Below are positions 9,820-20,479 of a DNA stretch of 47,847 nucleotides, in pieces. The DNA comes from Chara braunii (lineage: Eukaryota; Streptophyta; Charophyceae; Charales; Characeae): contig BFEA01000460.1 of the NCBI GenBank assembly GCA_003427395.1, positions 865,753 to 913,599 of the forward strand, read 5' to 3'. The notes under the pieces were generated by a model. That model was not told where the DNA came from and searched no databases. It saw only the letters and a program-made list of their open reading frames with translations. Each line of letters begins with the position of its first letter. The first letter of the stretch is position 1. A program made the position numbers and the translations under genes.

Positions 9820-10737
9820 TGGAAGGAAGGTGAGCAATAGCGAACTTCAACCATCAAACAGCATCATATGCACAAGACCAGATAGTCGGAACCTTGAACC
9901 AACAACAAAATTGCATCACGAGTTTCACCAAATAAGAAGACACCCAGAGCTCATAATTGACAATGCTGGTAAAGTCTCATCATCATCATCAATCAAAAAC
10001 CAATGTTGATATCCTATCTGGCGCTCGGTGCCCAGACCACAGATGGCAAATCCTATCTAGCCTAGACTACAATGCCGAATGATGACGACAACAACTTTCC
10101 CGAAGTACGAGCGTACAGCGAGCAATGTTGCACGCTTCCAGCACCAGGTATGTCTCTCACCTCACTCACAACCTCGTTCCCCAACACACTGATGCCACTT
10201 GCACCCAAGGACCACCCTGCGCCACACCCAGCTTACAGCAGCGCAGCTCGGCTATGGCTGCCTGCTCCTTCCTGTTCGCCTGTGAGCGCGAGTGCCAGCG
10301 AGTTTCAGCGCAGCAGCCCTTGCGCAATACGCAGCCAGCACCCGAACCCCCAATGTGCAGGCAGGCCCGTTGCTATATCGAAGTGGCCTGCCTGCGTTCA
10401 GTACCAGGAAGCTTCCAGTAGGCCTCGGTAGCCTGAGGCCCAGCACGATGGAGAACAGGCCTTAGGCCTGAGGTGGTTGCATGCACCCAACTGCCTTTGG
10501 CCTGTTTTTGGCCCAGTACTCGTATCCAGCCCACGGCCTGCTTTCCATACATTCACACAGGCGGCCTAGGGCCTGGGTTCTCTCAACCAACTGGCGCTGC
10601 ACAACTGCCTGAATTTCCTTTAGTTGCGCAGTGGTCAAATAGGGCCTTGAGGGTGTCGTCGAGCCTGCCTTCACTTAGGGCGACCGACTTGCCCCAAAAA
10701 GGGGCCGAATGGGGCTCATAGAGGCAGTGGCCTCGCA
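9820..10737 (-). repeat. E2 (X) 3' LTR
   Basis: It begins TGGAAGGAAGGTGAGCAATA and ends CCTCGCA on the plus strand, so it has TG...CA termini. It matches 20480-21398 along its whole length with scattered substitutions and small indels. A (TCATCA)-type microsatellite lies at about 9977-9994. A plus-strand open frame of 98 codons (10125-10421) has an equal-length counterpart in the other LTR (20785-21081); it is antisense to the element and probably fortuitous. Confidence 0.9.
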
Positions 10738-10750
10738 TTTCCTCCTCCTT
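10738..10750 (-). other. E2 polypurine tract
   Basis: TTTCCTCCTCCTT on the plus strand is AAGGAGGAGGAAA in the sense direction. It abuts the 3' LTR directly, as expected for the plus-strand primer of an LTR retrotransposon. Confidence 0.85.
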
Positions 10751-10774
10751 AGCTTCAACAGTCCTCTGAGAAGC

Positions 10775-11468
10775 TCAGTCTTCGACCATCGAGCGCTTTC
10801 CTTTCTGCAAAGATTTCTTGTATTGAGCTACAACTTGAGGAGCGGTCTGCATAAGTTCTTCCCTAGTGAACCAGCGGTCCTCCTTAGGATCGGTATGATG
10901 TCGGAACCGAACGCGGTAGTGCAGCTTCGGTTTCGGAAGATGTCCCCTGCCGATTGGTCTTGGAACTCGCAGCTCTCTGTGGTCCACGACATCATCGATA
11001 TCCACCTCTCCGTCCATGATTGGGGGCAGCAAGCTTGGAGGCGTGAAAGACAGCGTAAGTACGGAGATGACCAGGGATTTGGATTACATAAGATGGCCCA
11101 TCTGGATCAGTCCCGACAATATCTAAGACTTCCCATGGCCCAAAGTACTGGGGCATGAGTTTGCGGGAAATCCCGTACTCCTGTTCCAGTTTTGAGGACT
11201 TTACCCAGACTCTGTCCCCAACCTGAAACGTAGAAGGTCGGCGGTGACTATTCTCAGATTCTATCATTGCTGCCTGTGCCTTCTGCATCTGTTCTACCGC
11301 CTGCTGCATCTTCTGTTCATACCTGTAGGCAAATTCAAAAGTACCCGATGCAACACTAGACTGATCAGTTGCTCGACCTGATCGTTGGCCTATGGGTGAT
11401 TCCCCTATGGGTGATTCCCAAAAGTCATTTGCAACTGGGTTCCCTGCTCTGCAACAACGGCCTTCCAC
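10775..11468 (-). pseudogene. E2 (X) integrase C-terminus with chromodomain-like tail
   Basis: The first part (to about 11030) encodes the GPY/F-like module: V-G-D-R-V-W-V-K, then I-S-R-K-L-M-P-Q-Y-F-G-P-W, ending F-H-A-S-K-L. A one-base shift near 11025 moves the frame to the tail: P-P-I-M-D-G-E-V-D-I-D, then H-Y-R-V-R-F, D-P-K-E-D-R-W-F and E-E-L. This resembles the chromodomain of chromoviral integrases, which directs insertion to modified chromatin. At the upstream end the frame is joined to a partly duplicated S-P-I-G-E-S-P-I-G stretch where about 70 residues are missing, including the catalytic glutamate region. Confidence 0.85.
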
Positions 11469-11926
11469 AATTCACTACTGAAGCGGACATCTCTGTCGCG
11501 CACTATGGATTTGGGCAATCCAAAATCCTTGACCCAGTTCTCTTTGAACAATTTGATTACGTACTCGGTCTTCGCAGTCTTCGGCATGGCTATTAATCTA
11601 GCATACTTACTAAATCTATCCACAATGACGAAAATGTGTCTCATCCCACTCTTGCTGGTAACCAGCGTATCCATGAAGTCCATGGACAAACTCTCACCAG
11701 GCCTTTCCGGAATCGGAAGGGGCTTCAGGAGCCCAAGAGGAGCCTGAGTCCGTGGCTTGTCTCTCTGACAGACCTGAGAAGTCTCCACGTTCAGTTGGGC
11801 AATTCTCATTATTGTGGGCCACCAGAACCGCTGCAGCAGGTTAGCTGCGGTCTTCTTGTATCCAAAATGGCCGGTGGCATCATGACACTCCCCATAAACT
11901 ACGCAAAGACTCCCTATTAGGCACAC
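11405..11926 (-). pseudogene. E2 (X) integrase zinc finger and catalytic core, truncated
   Basis: The H2C2-like finger is present (E-C-H-D-A-T-G-H-F-G), but the first cysteine of the C-Q-V-C pair is serine (T-S-Q-V-C). The catalytic core keeps the first Asp (M-D-F-M-D-T-L) and the second Asp (V-R-D-R-D-V-R-F). After M-T-F-G-N-H-P the frame stops. The following Q-T-N-G-Q-A-E segment, which carries the third catalytic residue, has been deleted. The enzyme cannot be active. Confidence 0.88.
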
Positions 11927-11950
11927 ACAAAACGTTTATTCCCTGCATTC

Positions 11951-12469
11951 TCAAGGAACGACAGGCCGTTGATCAAACTCGGCAGAAGTCCCTTTGTCCT
12001 TCGCCTCGAGTCTGCGTATGATCTCGGCAATAAACGGGTCCTCGCGATAGGGTTCCACCAAAGACTGAGTAACATTGTCCGCAAGATTGAACTTAGTAAT
12101 CAGCGCACGGGAGAAATAAGGTCTACCAGACAAGGCGTCAACAACCTTCTCGTACTCGCCCTTGATGTACTGGGGCTCGAAGTCATACTGCTCAATGACT
12201 TCGATCCAACGCTTTAGAGCGTCAGAGAGTGCCGACTGAGTTCTCATCCATCTTAGGGTCTGATGATCAGTCTTGAGGATGAAGAAACTCCAGAGGAGGT
12301 AGTGCCTCCAATGGGTCAGAGCCTTGTAAACCGCATAGAGTTCGTTCTCATAGGTGGACTTAGCCAACGTCTGAGACGACATTTTCTTGGACATGTATTC
12401 AACTGGCCTCAACTTTTTCCCTTCTTGTTGTGCAAGTACGACGCCTATGCCATATTGGGTAGCATCCAT
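11951..12469 (-). pseudogene. E2 (X) RNase H
   Basis: This is a Gypsy RNase H with M-D-A-T-Q-Y-G-I-G-V at the first catalytic Asp, the Glu in S-T-Y-E-N-E-L-Y-A, and K-T-D-H-Q-T-L at the third acidic site. The end of the domain shows V-V-D-A-L-S. It degrades the RNA strand of RNA:DNA hybrids during reverse transcription. It follows RT2 with one break at about 12480 and runs into the integrase linker (Q-R-P-V-V-P), where a stop separates it from the integrase frame. Confidence 0.88.
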
Positions 12470-12502
12470 CGTTACTATAAATGGCTTCTCAGGATCAGGA
12501 AG

Positions 12503-13501
12503 TCACAAGTCCTTGTAATGCGTCAACGCATGCTTCAAATGTCTGAAAGCAGCCTCGCATCTCTCGGTCCACTCCCATGGGGTGTTAAGGCGGGTCAGAT
12601 CAGTCAAAGGGGCGGCAACTATGTTATAGTCTTTAACCAAATTGCGATAGTAGTCAGTCATCCCTAAGAAAGATCTCATCTCAGTCACTGAATGAGGACG
12701 CGGCCAGTCACGAATGCTGGCCACCTTCGCGTCATCGGGCTTCAATCCCTCCGCGGAAATCTCATGACCCAAGTACAAGACACGGGTGCGGCCAAACTCA
12801 CACTTCTCACCGTTGATCTTGAACTTGTGCTGTCGCAGAAGACTCGGGACTTTGTCCAAGTGCGCAACGTCCTCCTCAATAGTCTTACTAAAAATAAGTA
12901 TGTCATCGAGGTGCACGCTGACAAACTTATCCAAGTAGTCGTGAAAGATCCAATTGATAGCGTGCTGAAAGGTGCCAGGAGCATTGCAAAGGCCGGAAGG
13001 CATCACCACAAACTCGTACAGACCGTACCTGGTCTGAAAGGTGGTTTTCTGTTGATCCTCGGGCCGGATTGCAATGTGATGGTACCCGGACTTCGGATCT
13101 ATCTTACTGAAGTATCGACACCCTTGCACTCTATCTAGCAAATCATCGATCTGCGGTAGGGGCTCTCTGTTCTTGACAGTGATGACATTGAGGCCCCTAT
13201 AGTCAATGCACATCCTAAGTGTTCCCTCCTCCTCCTTAGGTACGAATGGTACTGGAGACCCATAAGGAGAGACGCTCGGCCGGATCCAACCCTTTTCTAT
13301 GAGTTCCTTGAGTTGTCGGCGAAGCTCATCGAGCTCGCCTGGAGACATTCGATAGATCCTACCCTTTGGGATGCTAGACCCTGGGATAATCTCTATCGCG
13401 TGGACGACCTCACTGTCAACAACCCTTGTTGGCTCTTCAAATAGATCAGAGAGCCTAGGTTGTGTCTTTATCCACTTCAGGGTAGAGTGGTCTGAGTACA
13501 C
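12503..13501 (-). pseudogene. E2 reverse transcriptase 2 (X), fused in frame to Y RNase H fragment
   Basis: This frame of about 330 codons opens with an RNase H piece (Y-S-D-H-S-T-L-K-W-I-K-T-Q) and continues without a stop into the lead-in and full RT of another element. The RT shows I-P-K-G-R-I-Y-R-M-S, then [34 protein letters not shown] and Y-L-G-H. The catalytic YxDD is H-L-D-D (tyrosine to histidine), and the conserved K-I-D-L is K-I-D-P. The fusion point is near 13445. It is almost certainly inactive. The N-terminal RNase H segment belongs to Y, whose RT lies immediately to the right. Confidence 0.87.
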
Positions 13502-14290
13502 AGTGAAGTGTCTCCTAATAGATAGTGTTTCCTGGTGTCTAAGGCACAGACTAACGCATACAATTCCCTTTCATAGGTAGAATTGGCAACCTTTTCAGAT
13601 GGCAATCGTGCAGACATAAACTCAATCGGTCTGTAACCATTGCCGTCGTTCTATTGAAGAATTGCGCCAATCCCATACTGACTTGCCTCAATTGTGACAA
13701 TAAAAGGAAGAGATGGATCAGCAATTTTCAGAACAGGATAGTGAGTCAGAGCGTACTTTACCTTTTGAATGAGGACTCACAATCCTTGTCCCACGACCAG
13801 ATCGTTCCTTTCTTTAGCAATCTTCTCATTGGTGCAACGATCAATGAGAAGTTCCTGACAAACTTCCTATAGTAGCTTGCCAAGCCAAGAAAAGATCGTA
13901 ACTCAGTTACAGACTTAGGGTGTGACCAGTCTCTAATTGCCGATATTTTGTTTTCTTCAGGCCTGAGGCCATCTTGGTTCACTATATGTCCCCAAGTATA
14001 AAACTTTAGACTTAGCGAACTCAGACTTCTTCGGGTTGATTTTGAAGTTGCCTTCTCGCAACTTACTCAAAACCAGACGAAGATGCTTCTCGTGTTCTTC
14101 TAGTGTTTTACTATATACGAGAATGTCATCCGGATAGACGATGATGAACTGGTCCAACCATTGACGAAATAACTCGTTCATTGACCGTTGGAATGTAACA
14201 GGAGCATTAGTCAATCGTAATGGCCATACCTGGTCCGGAAAGCAGTCTTGTGTTGATCCGCAGGCTCCACCTCGATCTGATGGTACCGAG
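13502..14290 (-). pseudogene. Y reverse transcriptase (palm, thumb) and RNase H start
   Basis: Several frames carry a second Gypsy RT. From 13957 to 14214 come M-T-N-A-P-V-T-F-Q-R-S-M-N-E-L-F and V-Y-P-D-D-I-L-V-Y, so YxDD is kept with proline at x. From 13758 to 13982 comes the thumb (I-R-D-W-S-H-P-K-S, S-F-L-G-L-A-S-Y-Y-R-K-F). From 13510 to 13740 comes the RNase H start (T-I-E-A-S-Q-Y-G-I-G; the family has T-D-A-S, so the catalytic Asp reads Glu). At least three small indels shift the frame. Confidence 0.82.
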
Positions 14291-14293
14291 ACT

Positions 14294-15520
14294 TCAGATC
14301 AATTTTACCAAGTATTTGCATCCCTGTAGTTGGTCAAGTAAATCGTCGATGCGAGGAAGTGGTTCGACATTCTTGACAGTGACGACATTCAACCCTCGAT
14401 AGTCAATACATAGACGTAATCCACCTTCCTTTTTGGGCACAAACAAGACAGGTGCTCCATAAGGAGATGAACTAGGGCGAATCCATCCCTTGTCAGTAAG
14501 GTCCTGCAGTTGCTTCTTTAACTCCTCAAGTTCCGTGGAAGACATTCGATAGATAGGGCCTTTGGGAATTTTACTACCCGGAATAATCTCAATAGTATGC
14601 TTTAGAGTACGTTTAGTAATTTCGGTGGGTTCTTTCTGCAGATCCTTATATCCGGAGAGAAGACTTTCAATCGTTGGAGGACAGGAAAAAGAAGACTCAC
14701 GGGCTTTCTTTACCAGCACCAACATAACTTCCTGTTCCAACTTTTTCTTAGAAACCATTGAGCGAAAGGCTGGATAACTCATACAGCAAAAGGATCGACT
14801 TGAGTCAGAGCCAGACTTATGATACAGTTTGATTGGTTTCAGTTCTGATTGTGCATCTTTGAGTTGGACAATCTTGTTTTTGAAATCAATGTCTTCTTCG
14901 TGCCAGTCCATACCCATAATGATATCAAAAGGTAAATTCTTTTCTATGAGGAAGGATAATTCATGCACAATCTTCTTTCCTTCCCTCGTTCGAAACTGAC
15001 ACTTAATACGATCAACACACTNAGAGACAGTGATCGTACTCTTGTCTGCTAACACAGACGTTATAGGTCGAGACAAGTCTTTTACCTTCATGCCGAGATG
15101 CAACTTACGGATTGCCTTCTCCGAGATGTAGGATCTCGTTGATCCTGGGTCTAACATCGCACGAACTTGTGTTCGTGCGACCTCAACGTCTGCAAACAAC
15201 AACTCGCCCTTAGTCTTCGCCTTTCGAGCCCATGAGCCACGTAATGCTAGCAGTTCGTTACCTANCTCATCAAGGGAGTCATCCAGAGAGACAGAACATC
15301 AGACAATGTCAGGGCGATTTGGATGATGGGCTAAGGAAGAATCATCCTCTGCCAATTTAGAAGAAGGGTAGGAAGGGGTTGTAGGTGCCTTACCTGTCTG
15401 TTCGTTCTTACCCTTAATCTCAGTAGGCGCAAATGCTACTCCTACTGGCTGTTTGCTTTTGGGTTCCGGATCTGAGGGCAGTAGGTGATCACATGTCCTG
15501 GTGTGCCGCACTTGAGACAT
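14294..15520 (-). pseudogene. Y protease and RT N-terminus (pol start)
   Basis: Pol begins in the -1 frame relative to gag, at the junction motif AACAGCCAGTAGG (15441-15453). A TGA near 15299 interrupts it. The protease active site reads M-L-D-P-G-S-T-R-S-Y-I, where D-T/S-G is expected, so the middle residue is proline. The flap and second half follow ([15 protein letters not shown]). RT fingers follow with [20 protein letters not shown] and C-I-D-Y-R-G-L-N. The frame ends at C-K-Y-L-V-K-L-I, where an indel breaks the palm. Ambiguous bases at 15022 and 15265 fall in this gene. Confidence 0.87.
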
Positions 15521-17341
15521 TGCGCATTGTCCATGCGCTCCTGCGAAGTCTTTCTAGTCATACCCATTTCGATCCATGGCTTCCCATCAGCAATGCCAGG
15601 GTGCCATGGAAACGCTCTTTGTTTCTTCCCTTCTGTCCTGGGTGGTCCTCCCTTATTGGCCACAACAGCAGTGACTTCCCCCTTCCCGGAGTCACTGCTG
15701 TTATCATTCTCCTCGTTCGGCCACTTTTCCACTGTGTCGTCATCAAAGACGACAAGGGTGTGGTCCTGGCGCTTCTGTCGCCAGAGAACTCGTTTCCCAT
15801 TATACTGTCTTCCTCCTCCTCCTCCAGATTTGACCACGACCGCATAGGAAATTTTGACTTGAGAAGTCATTTGTTCCCTTTGCAAAGCGAGGTCACGAAA
15901 TTGCCTGTGGTTGTACTTATCGGATTTCGCTTCGGTGACTAAGTGTCCCCGAATGGGCTCAGGCAACGCGCGGGAATAGATGTACAACACTTGGCTGTCC
16001 TTCAGGTTCAATCCAGGAACCTGCAACAATCGATCAACTTCTCGGGACAAAGCCTCAATTGACATCCAATGCTTTTGACCAATTGACGTCAACTGGTCAA
16101 AGGCCTTGTTGGCCGCCGTCTTGTCGAGGAAATGGTCCCTGGTTTTCGCCAAGAACTGTTTCAGTGTCAGTCTTCGCCCATTCACCGATGTCTTCGAAAC
16201 CCACAGCATTGGCCTCGGCCAACACCCATTGCTTGGCCTCACCACCCATGCAAGAAGTGGTGAACGCAACTTGGGACTCTGGCTCAACGGGTGCGGTACT
16301 TACTTACGTCTGGATTTCTGCAATCCACAACAAGAGACTTTCTTCTTTCTTGTTGCAAAACGTAAACGGCAACTTCATCTTCACTTTTTCTTTCTTGTTC
16401 GGTTTTTCTGGTTCACTTGTCTTTACTGGAGTTTCTTTAGGAGTAGGCTTAGAAGAATGAGAAGAGTGAGGAGTAGATGGTTGAGTTGATCCATTTCCAT
16501 TGGATCCATTTCCATTTGATCCATTTCCATTGGTCTTTATCACGGGACCAGCAGACTTCATTGCGTCCCCCATGAACTTCTTTACTTCTTTCTTCTCCTT
16601 CTTCTCTTCTTGTTCTTCTTCTCCCTGAGTCTGATTCTTACCTTTCACAATATTAGCAATTGTTCTCAATCCAACAATGATTTCATCCAACTCATTTTGT
16701 TGTCTATCAATCTTCTCCTCAAGAAAGGTAAGATATGTCACAATATGAGCCAACGTTTGTGACATATCAGTCTGTTCGCCTACTTTTGTTCCTATTACTT
16801 GCCTGATCTCTTTAACTCTTTGTCCTCTTCGCTGTTCCTGTTCTCTTCTTCGGGATACTTCTTCTTTCTTTCTTTCTTTCGCAGCCAAAGCTTATCTTAG
16901 CTGCTGGATATTGGAATCAATCGATTCTTCACTTACTTTTGGTTTTACTTCCCCCTTGCGAGTAGCTTCCATGATCTCTTCCAGTTGCTTTAAAGCAAAC
17001 TGGTCTAGAGCCTGTCGCACTTGAGCAATCAGTTTGGAGGCGTCTGTACCGGCTGCCACAACCTCCACAGCCGTGATAGACTTCTTCAGGCGGTCTTCAA
17101 CCCCCTGAAGATCAAAATTATCACGGATGTGTTGCTCGGCGTCCGGTCCAGACAACTGCACCTCGGCAAGAAACTGATTCCACAAGGCTAACAGTTCCTC
17201 TCTCTTTCTGTCATCCTGTCCCCTTGTCCTAAGTTCAAAGTGTCCTTCCCCAACGGAAAGTGTGATCGGAAAAGGAAACAGAAAAGTAGTCAGGAATCTC
17301 GTCAAGATAGACTGTTGCAGACATTTCCAGAAGTAAGACAT
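15442..17341 (-). pseudogene. Y gag polyprotein, two breaks
   Basis: Gag would start near 17341. The first part (to 16892) is Leu/Glu/Gln-rich. A single in-frame TAA at 16889-16891 separates it from a charged coiled-coil region rich in K-E-R and E-E-K, which includes a Asn-Gly-Asn-Gly-Ser repeat encoded by a 15-bp unit at 16490-16534. A frameshift near 16295 leads to the capsid-like part (W-I-A-E-I-Q, then F-L-D-K-T-A-A-N-K). Near the end is a CCHC zinc knuckle (C-L-K-C-G-T-P-G-H-V-I-T-Y-C) that binds the RNA genome. Gag ends with TAG at 15442-15444, overlapping the pol frame. Confidence 0.85.
16490..16534. repeat. 15-bp repeat x3 in Y gag
   Basis: TCCATTTCCATTGGA is repeated three times and encodes an Asn-Gly-Asn-Gly-Ser linker on the minus strand. 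Confidence 0.9.
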
Positions 17342-18389
17342 CTTGAGAGAACAGAAACATGAAAATTCGTTGGCCAGATTATTTTACCGCAAAATAAACA
17401 ATAATTCACGGTCACCTGAATCAGCACACTGTTCTACCGCAAAAGATAAACAATAATTCTACGGTTACCTGGACCAACACGCTGTCTGAGTCAAAAAGAA
17501 TAATAATAATAAGAAACAGAAGTTTTCTAATTCTATTTGCTGTTCTGTTTTCAATGTGATGACATCCTACTCTATCTCAGGTACCGCAACTCCAGGCCAG
17601 CATGATCAACAACAAACACAAGTGAGTACACAGGTACACAACACAGCCAGACAACTGGTAAGTCCGCCAACGAAAATCAATCAATAGTTAGCGTTTTCCC
17701 CTTCTTGCTGTTTCGTCCTTCTTTGTCCTGTGTGACCAACACCCAATCTGACGCTCGGCACCACAGCCACGTCAGTCTTCTTGCCGTGCCGCTTCACTCA
17801 TCAGAATGCTGTCCTCACTTGAGCACGGTCGTGCCTGCTACGTGTCACCCCTGGCCTGCCAACTCAGCAACTCGATGAGTATGCCAGGTCAGCAGGTCTA
17901 ATCAATATCATCAATGGGGTGCACGTCAGCAATGTATGCTGAAATCGAAGTACCAGCCTGCCCCAAAGTCGAAGCTCCAACCTGCCACGTGTATCCCCTG
18001 GAGTGCCAACACAGCAGCAGTTCTGTCTGCCACGTCAGCACCGTAATCCAGTCAACATCATCGAGGGGGTACACGTCAGGAGCGGTACGAACGCGCCACG
18101 TAAGCCAGGTAACTGAATATGACACTGCCACGTCAGCCTCCTATCTCACCGAATGGTGAGTCAGCAATGCCACATCATCAATCTGCTATCATCCACCGGC
18201 CACGTCAGCGATACTACATTGTCCAAATTCTAATGCCACGTTGATGCCACGTCAGCATATGACGTGCGCTATTATCAATGCCACGTCAATGCCTCGTCAG
18301 CATCTGACGTGCGCAGTCTTGTCCACGACAGCCTTTTCAATGATGCCACCAATTGTCGTTGTCGTCTCTGTCACATTATCGGAAGATCT
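17342..18389 (-). other. Y untranslated leader with CACGTCA cluster
   Basis: About 1 kb between the Y PBS and gag has no long frame. It contains ten exact CACGTCA/TGACGTG heptamers, at 17768, 17922, 18031, 18072, 18129, 18201, 18248, 18260, 18282 and 18305. Most occur as GCCACGTCAGC. Three more follow at 18667, 18799 and 18831. This core is a plant bZIP-type site. Short direct repeats of ACCGCAAAATAAACAATAAT also occur near 17388 and 17436. Confidence 0.75.
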
Positions 18390-18401
18390 GCTCCGATACC
18401 A
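18390..18401 (-). other. Y primer-binding site (internal)
   Basis: GCTCCGATACCA on the plus strand is TGGTATCGGAGC in the sense direction. It is identical to the PBS of X, E3 and E5, and is followed after AAT by a TG (18405), the expected LTR edge. It lies 2 kb inside E2, which shows that a second element's 5' end is present. Confidence 0.8.
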
Positions 18402-18404
18402 AAT

Positions 18405-20464
18405 TGCAATGAGCCCAGACGTGATGATACTCGTTAACATTACCAGTCCATATGATTATCGATCTGCTGATGAATGACAAACAATCGCAAATGTGTGTGA
18501 TGATAGAATGAGGTGAGAATCATACACAGACGAAGGAGGAGAGAGGGGGAATAGACAAAGCAGAGAGAAGAAGACAACAGCCCACTTCTGCTTCGGGTCC
18601 CTCCTCCTCCTCAACACCTCATCAATCAATACAATGTCTGAAGTTCTTCCTCAATGTCCCATGTGGCACGTCAATCTGTCTACATCAGCAAACTGGAGAG
18701 TATCGTCATCAACCAGGTACGTATCCTCGTTAACCACAGTCTTGATCCCCTTCCGAAGTGACGAAGAATCAGAACAGCCTCATCAATCATGTAGCCGCCA
18801 CGTCATCAAACATATACTGGTGGCAGCGGCCACGTCAGCATCGGTGCGTGGCAGCTGCCACATCAGCATGCCCAGAAGACCATCGCCAGCCAGCACCATG
18901 CCAGCCAGCAGCGCCTTGCTGTCCTCCCCTGCCAGCATAGAGCCGGCGTCAAGCTAATGTCGCAATGTCGCAGCATAGCAACAGCGTCAAAGTCCACGCG
19001 TGAAGTCAGCATTCACGCAAGACTGAATGTCCTCCAGCCAGGAAGTCAACTCTTAAATAGCGTGGATGCGGGGTCTGGACCCCGGGTGCTGAAGTCCTGC
19101 ACTGTCGATGTGAATGAGGGCCCAGATTGGCCAGAAACTGTATTCCTCCCGCCCTGAATGCTGTCTGGGTACCTGCACACAACAAGTGAATGTATCCGAC
19201 CATAGGCCTGGGCGCGGTACCTTTGACTCTACAGTTGACTTTGACTGTTGAATTTCCTTTGTGCCGCGTTCGGTCACACAGCCTCCTCGACAGACTCAGG
19301 CTGGGCATGTCTTGGTCACATAGCCCAGCACAGACAACTGAGTCTGTGTTTTACCGGGGACAAAGTTCTGAGCCCCGGTCTGCTGCTGAACAGGGTTACT
19401 GCACAATGAACAGATACAGTTTTAATTATGCTGTCTGTCAGATGTCAAATGGCTGTACGCCTAACTAATCAAAGCATAAAAATAGAATCATTTGTGTAGG
19501 ACAATATGGAATTTTACTTGTCACCTGAAATCTACCCCTCCCTTAGTTCCCCTGAATGTCACTTGAAGTCAGCGTCCCTGAGCAATCCGGAGAGCGTTGC
19601 GTGTCTAAAAGGTGTGTGTCCGGCCCACCCCTTTGCCCCTAGTATCTGCTGAGCTGGCCAGCCGTGCACTGGATTATCCTCGCGTGCAGCGACCCTTACA
19701 ACCATTGGCTGATCCAGAGGGAATTTAACGACCGCCCCCAAGTGTCTCCAGGAGTTATTTAACGTTGCAGCCGGACGTCGATCACAGCCAACGGTTTCCC
19801 CTTCCGGTACTTATTTAAAGACGTCCGGTCTCGTCTCCCACTTAGGGCTGGCCTGCCCTTCGGCACCCATCTAACAGTTCAGCAAGCCGAACAAAGGACA
19901 AGCAGCAAAGCATGCGTGCTCTACTCCCGGTGGGTTGGCATGGTGACCGTGACCCAGTGCTTCGTCCAGGGCCCTTCAGAAAGCTCCGCCCATCTCCTCC
20001 CAGATGGTCCACGTGAAAATTGCCGACTCTGAAGGTTGAGTGCACTCGACACCTCACAATGAGAGGACTCTCAAGAAGGAACACACAACTTCACGGTAAG
20101 AAGTGTCGAAGAGGGTAGATAAGGTTAAGAGCAACGTACCTCACATAGCTGCCCCCAACCACAAAGATAATCTCACCAGATGACCTGATGCCGATTGTGA
20201 TGACCGGTCATTGCTTCGGCACAACCAGCATTACACGCCGTTCCACCTCAACACCAATCGCACATTGGATAGTTCTCATCACACTGTCCAACACCCACAT
20301 TACACACCGTAGCCTTCCTGGCGTCCCCTCACCTCCTGGGTCGCCACTCACTCGTCTCCGCCCTCCTCACTACACACCGCTTACGGCCCAACTCACCAAG
20401 CAGACCGCATGTATGTACCGCTTTAGACAGAAGACAAGCGCCAGATGAGCGCAATCGTACCACA
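18405..20464 (-). other. Y 5' LTR (edge at 18405) followed by X leader; boundary not resolved
   Basis: The stretch starts TGCAATGAGCCCAGACG, the inner edge of an LTR judged by its position next to the PBS. There is no second copy in the window, so its outer edge cannot be fixed. The remainder up to the X PBS should be X leader or remnants of X gag. No frame here resembles gag or pol. Features seen are three CACGTCA heptamers (18667-18837), a CCAGCA-rich stretch at 18880-18950 and no other structure I can name. Confidence 0.5.
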
Positions 20465-20476
20465 GCTCCGATACCA
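20465..20476 (-). other. E2 (X) primer-binding site
   Basis: GCTCCGATACCA on the plus strand (sense TGGTATCGGAGC) lies three bases inside the right LTR. It differs at one position from the TGGTATCAGAGC site that plant retrotransposons commonly use to recruit initiator tRNA-Met. Confidence 0.88.
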
Positions 20477-20479
20477 AAT

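Noticed and set aside
10125-10421. 98-codon plus-strand gene, repeated at 20785-21081
   Set aside because: Both copies lie in the two LTRs of one element, antisense to it; the repetition follows from LTR duplication.
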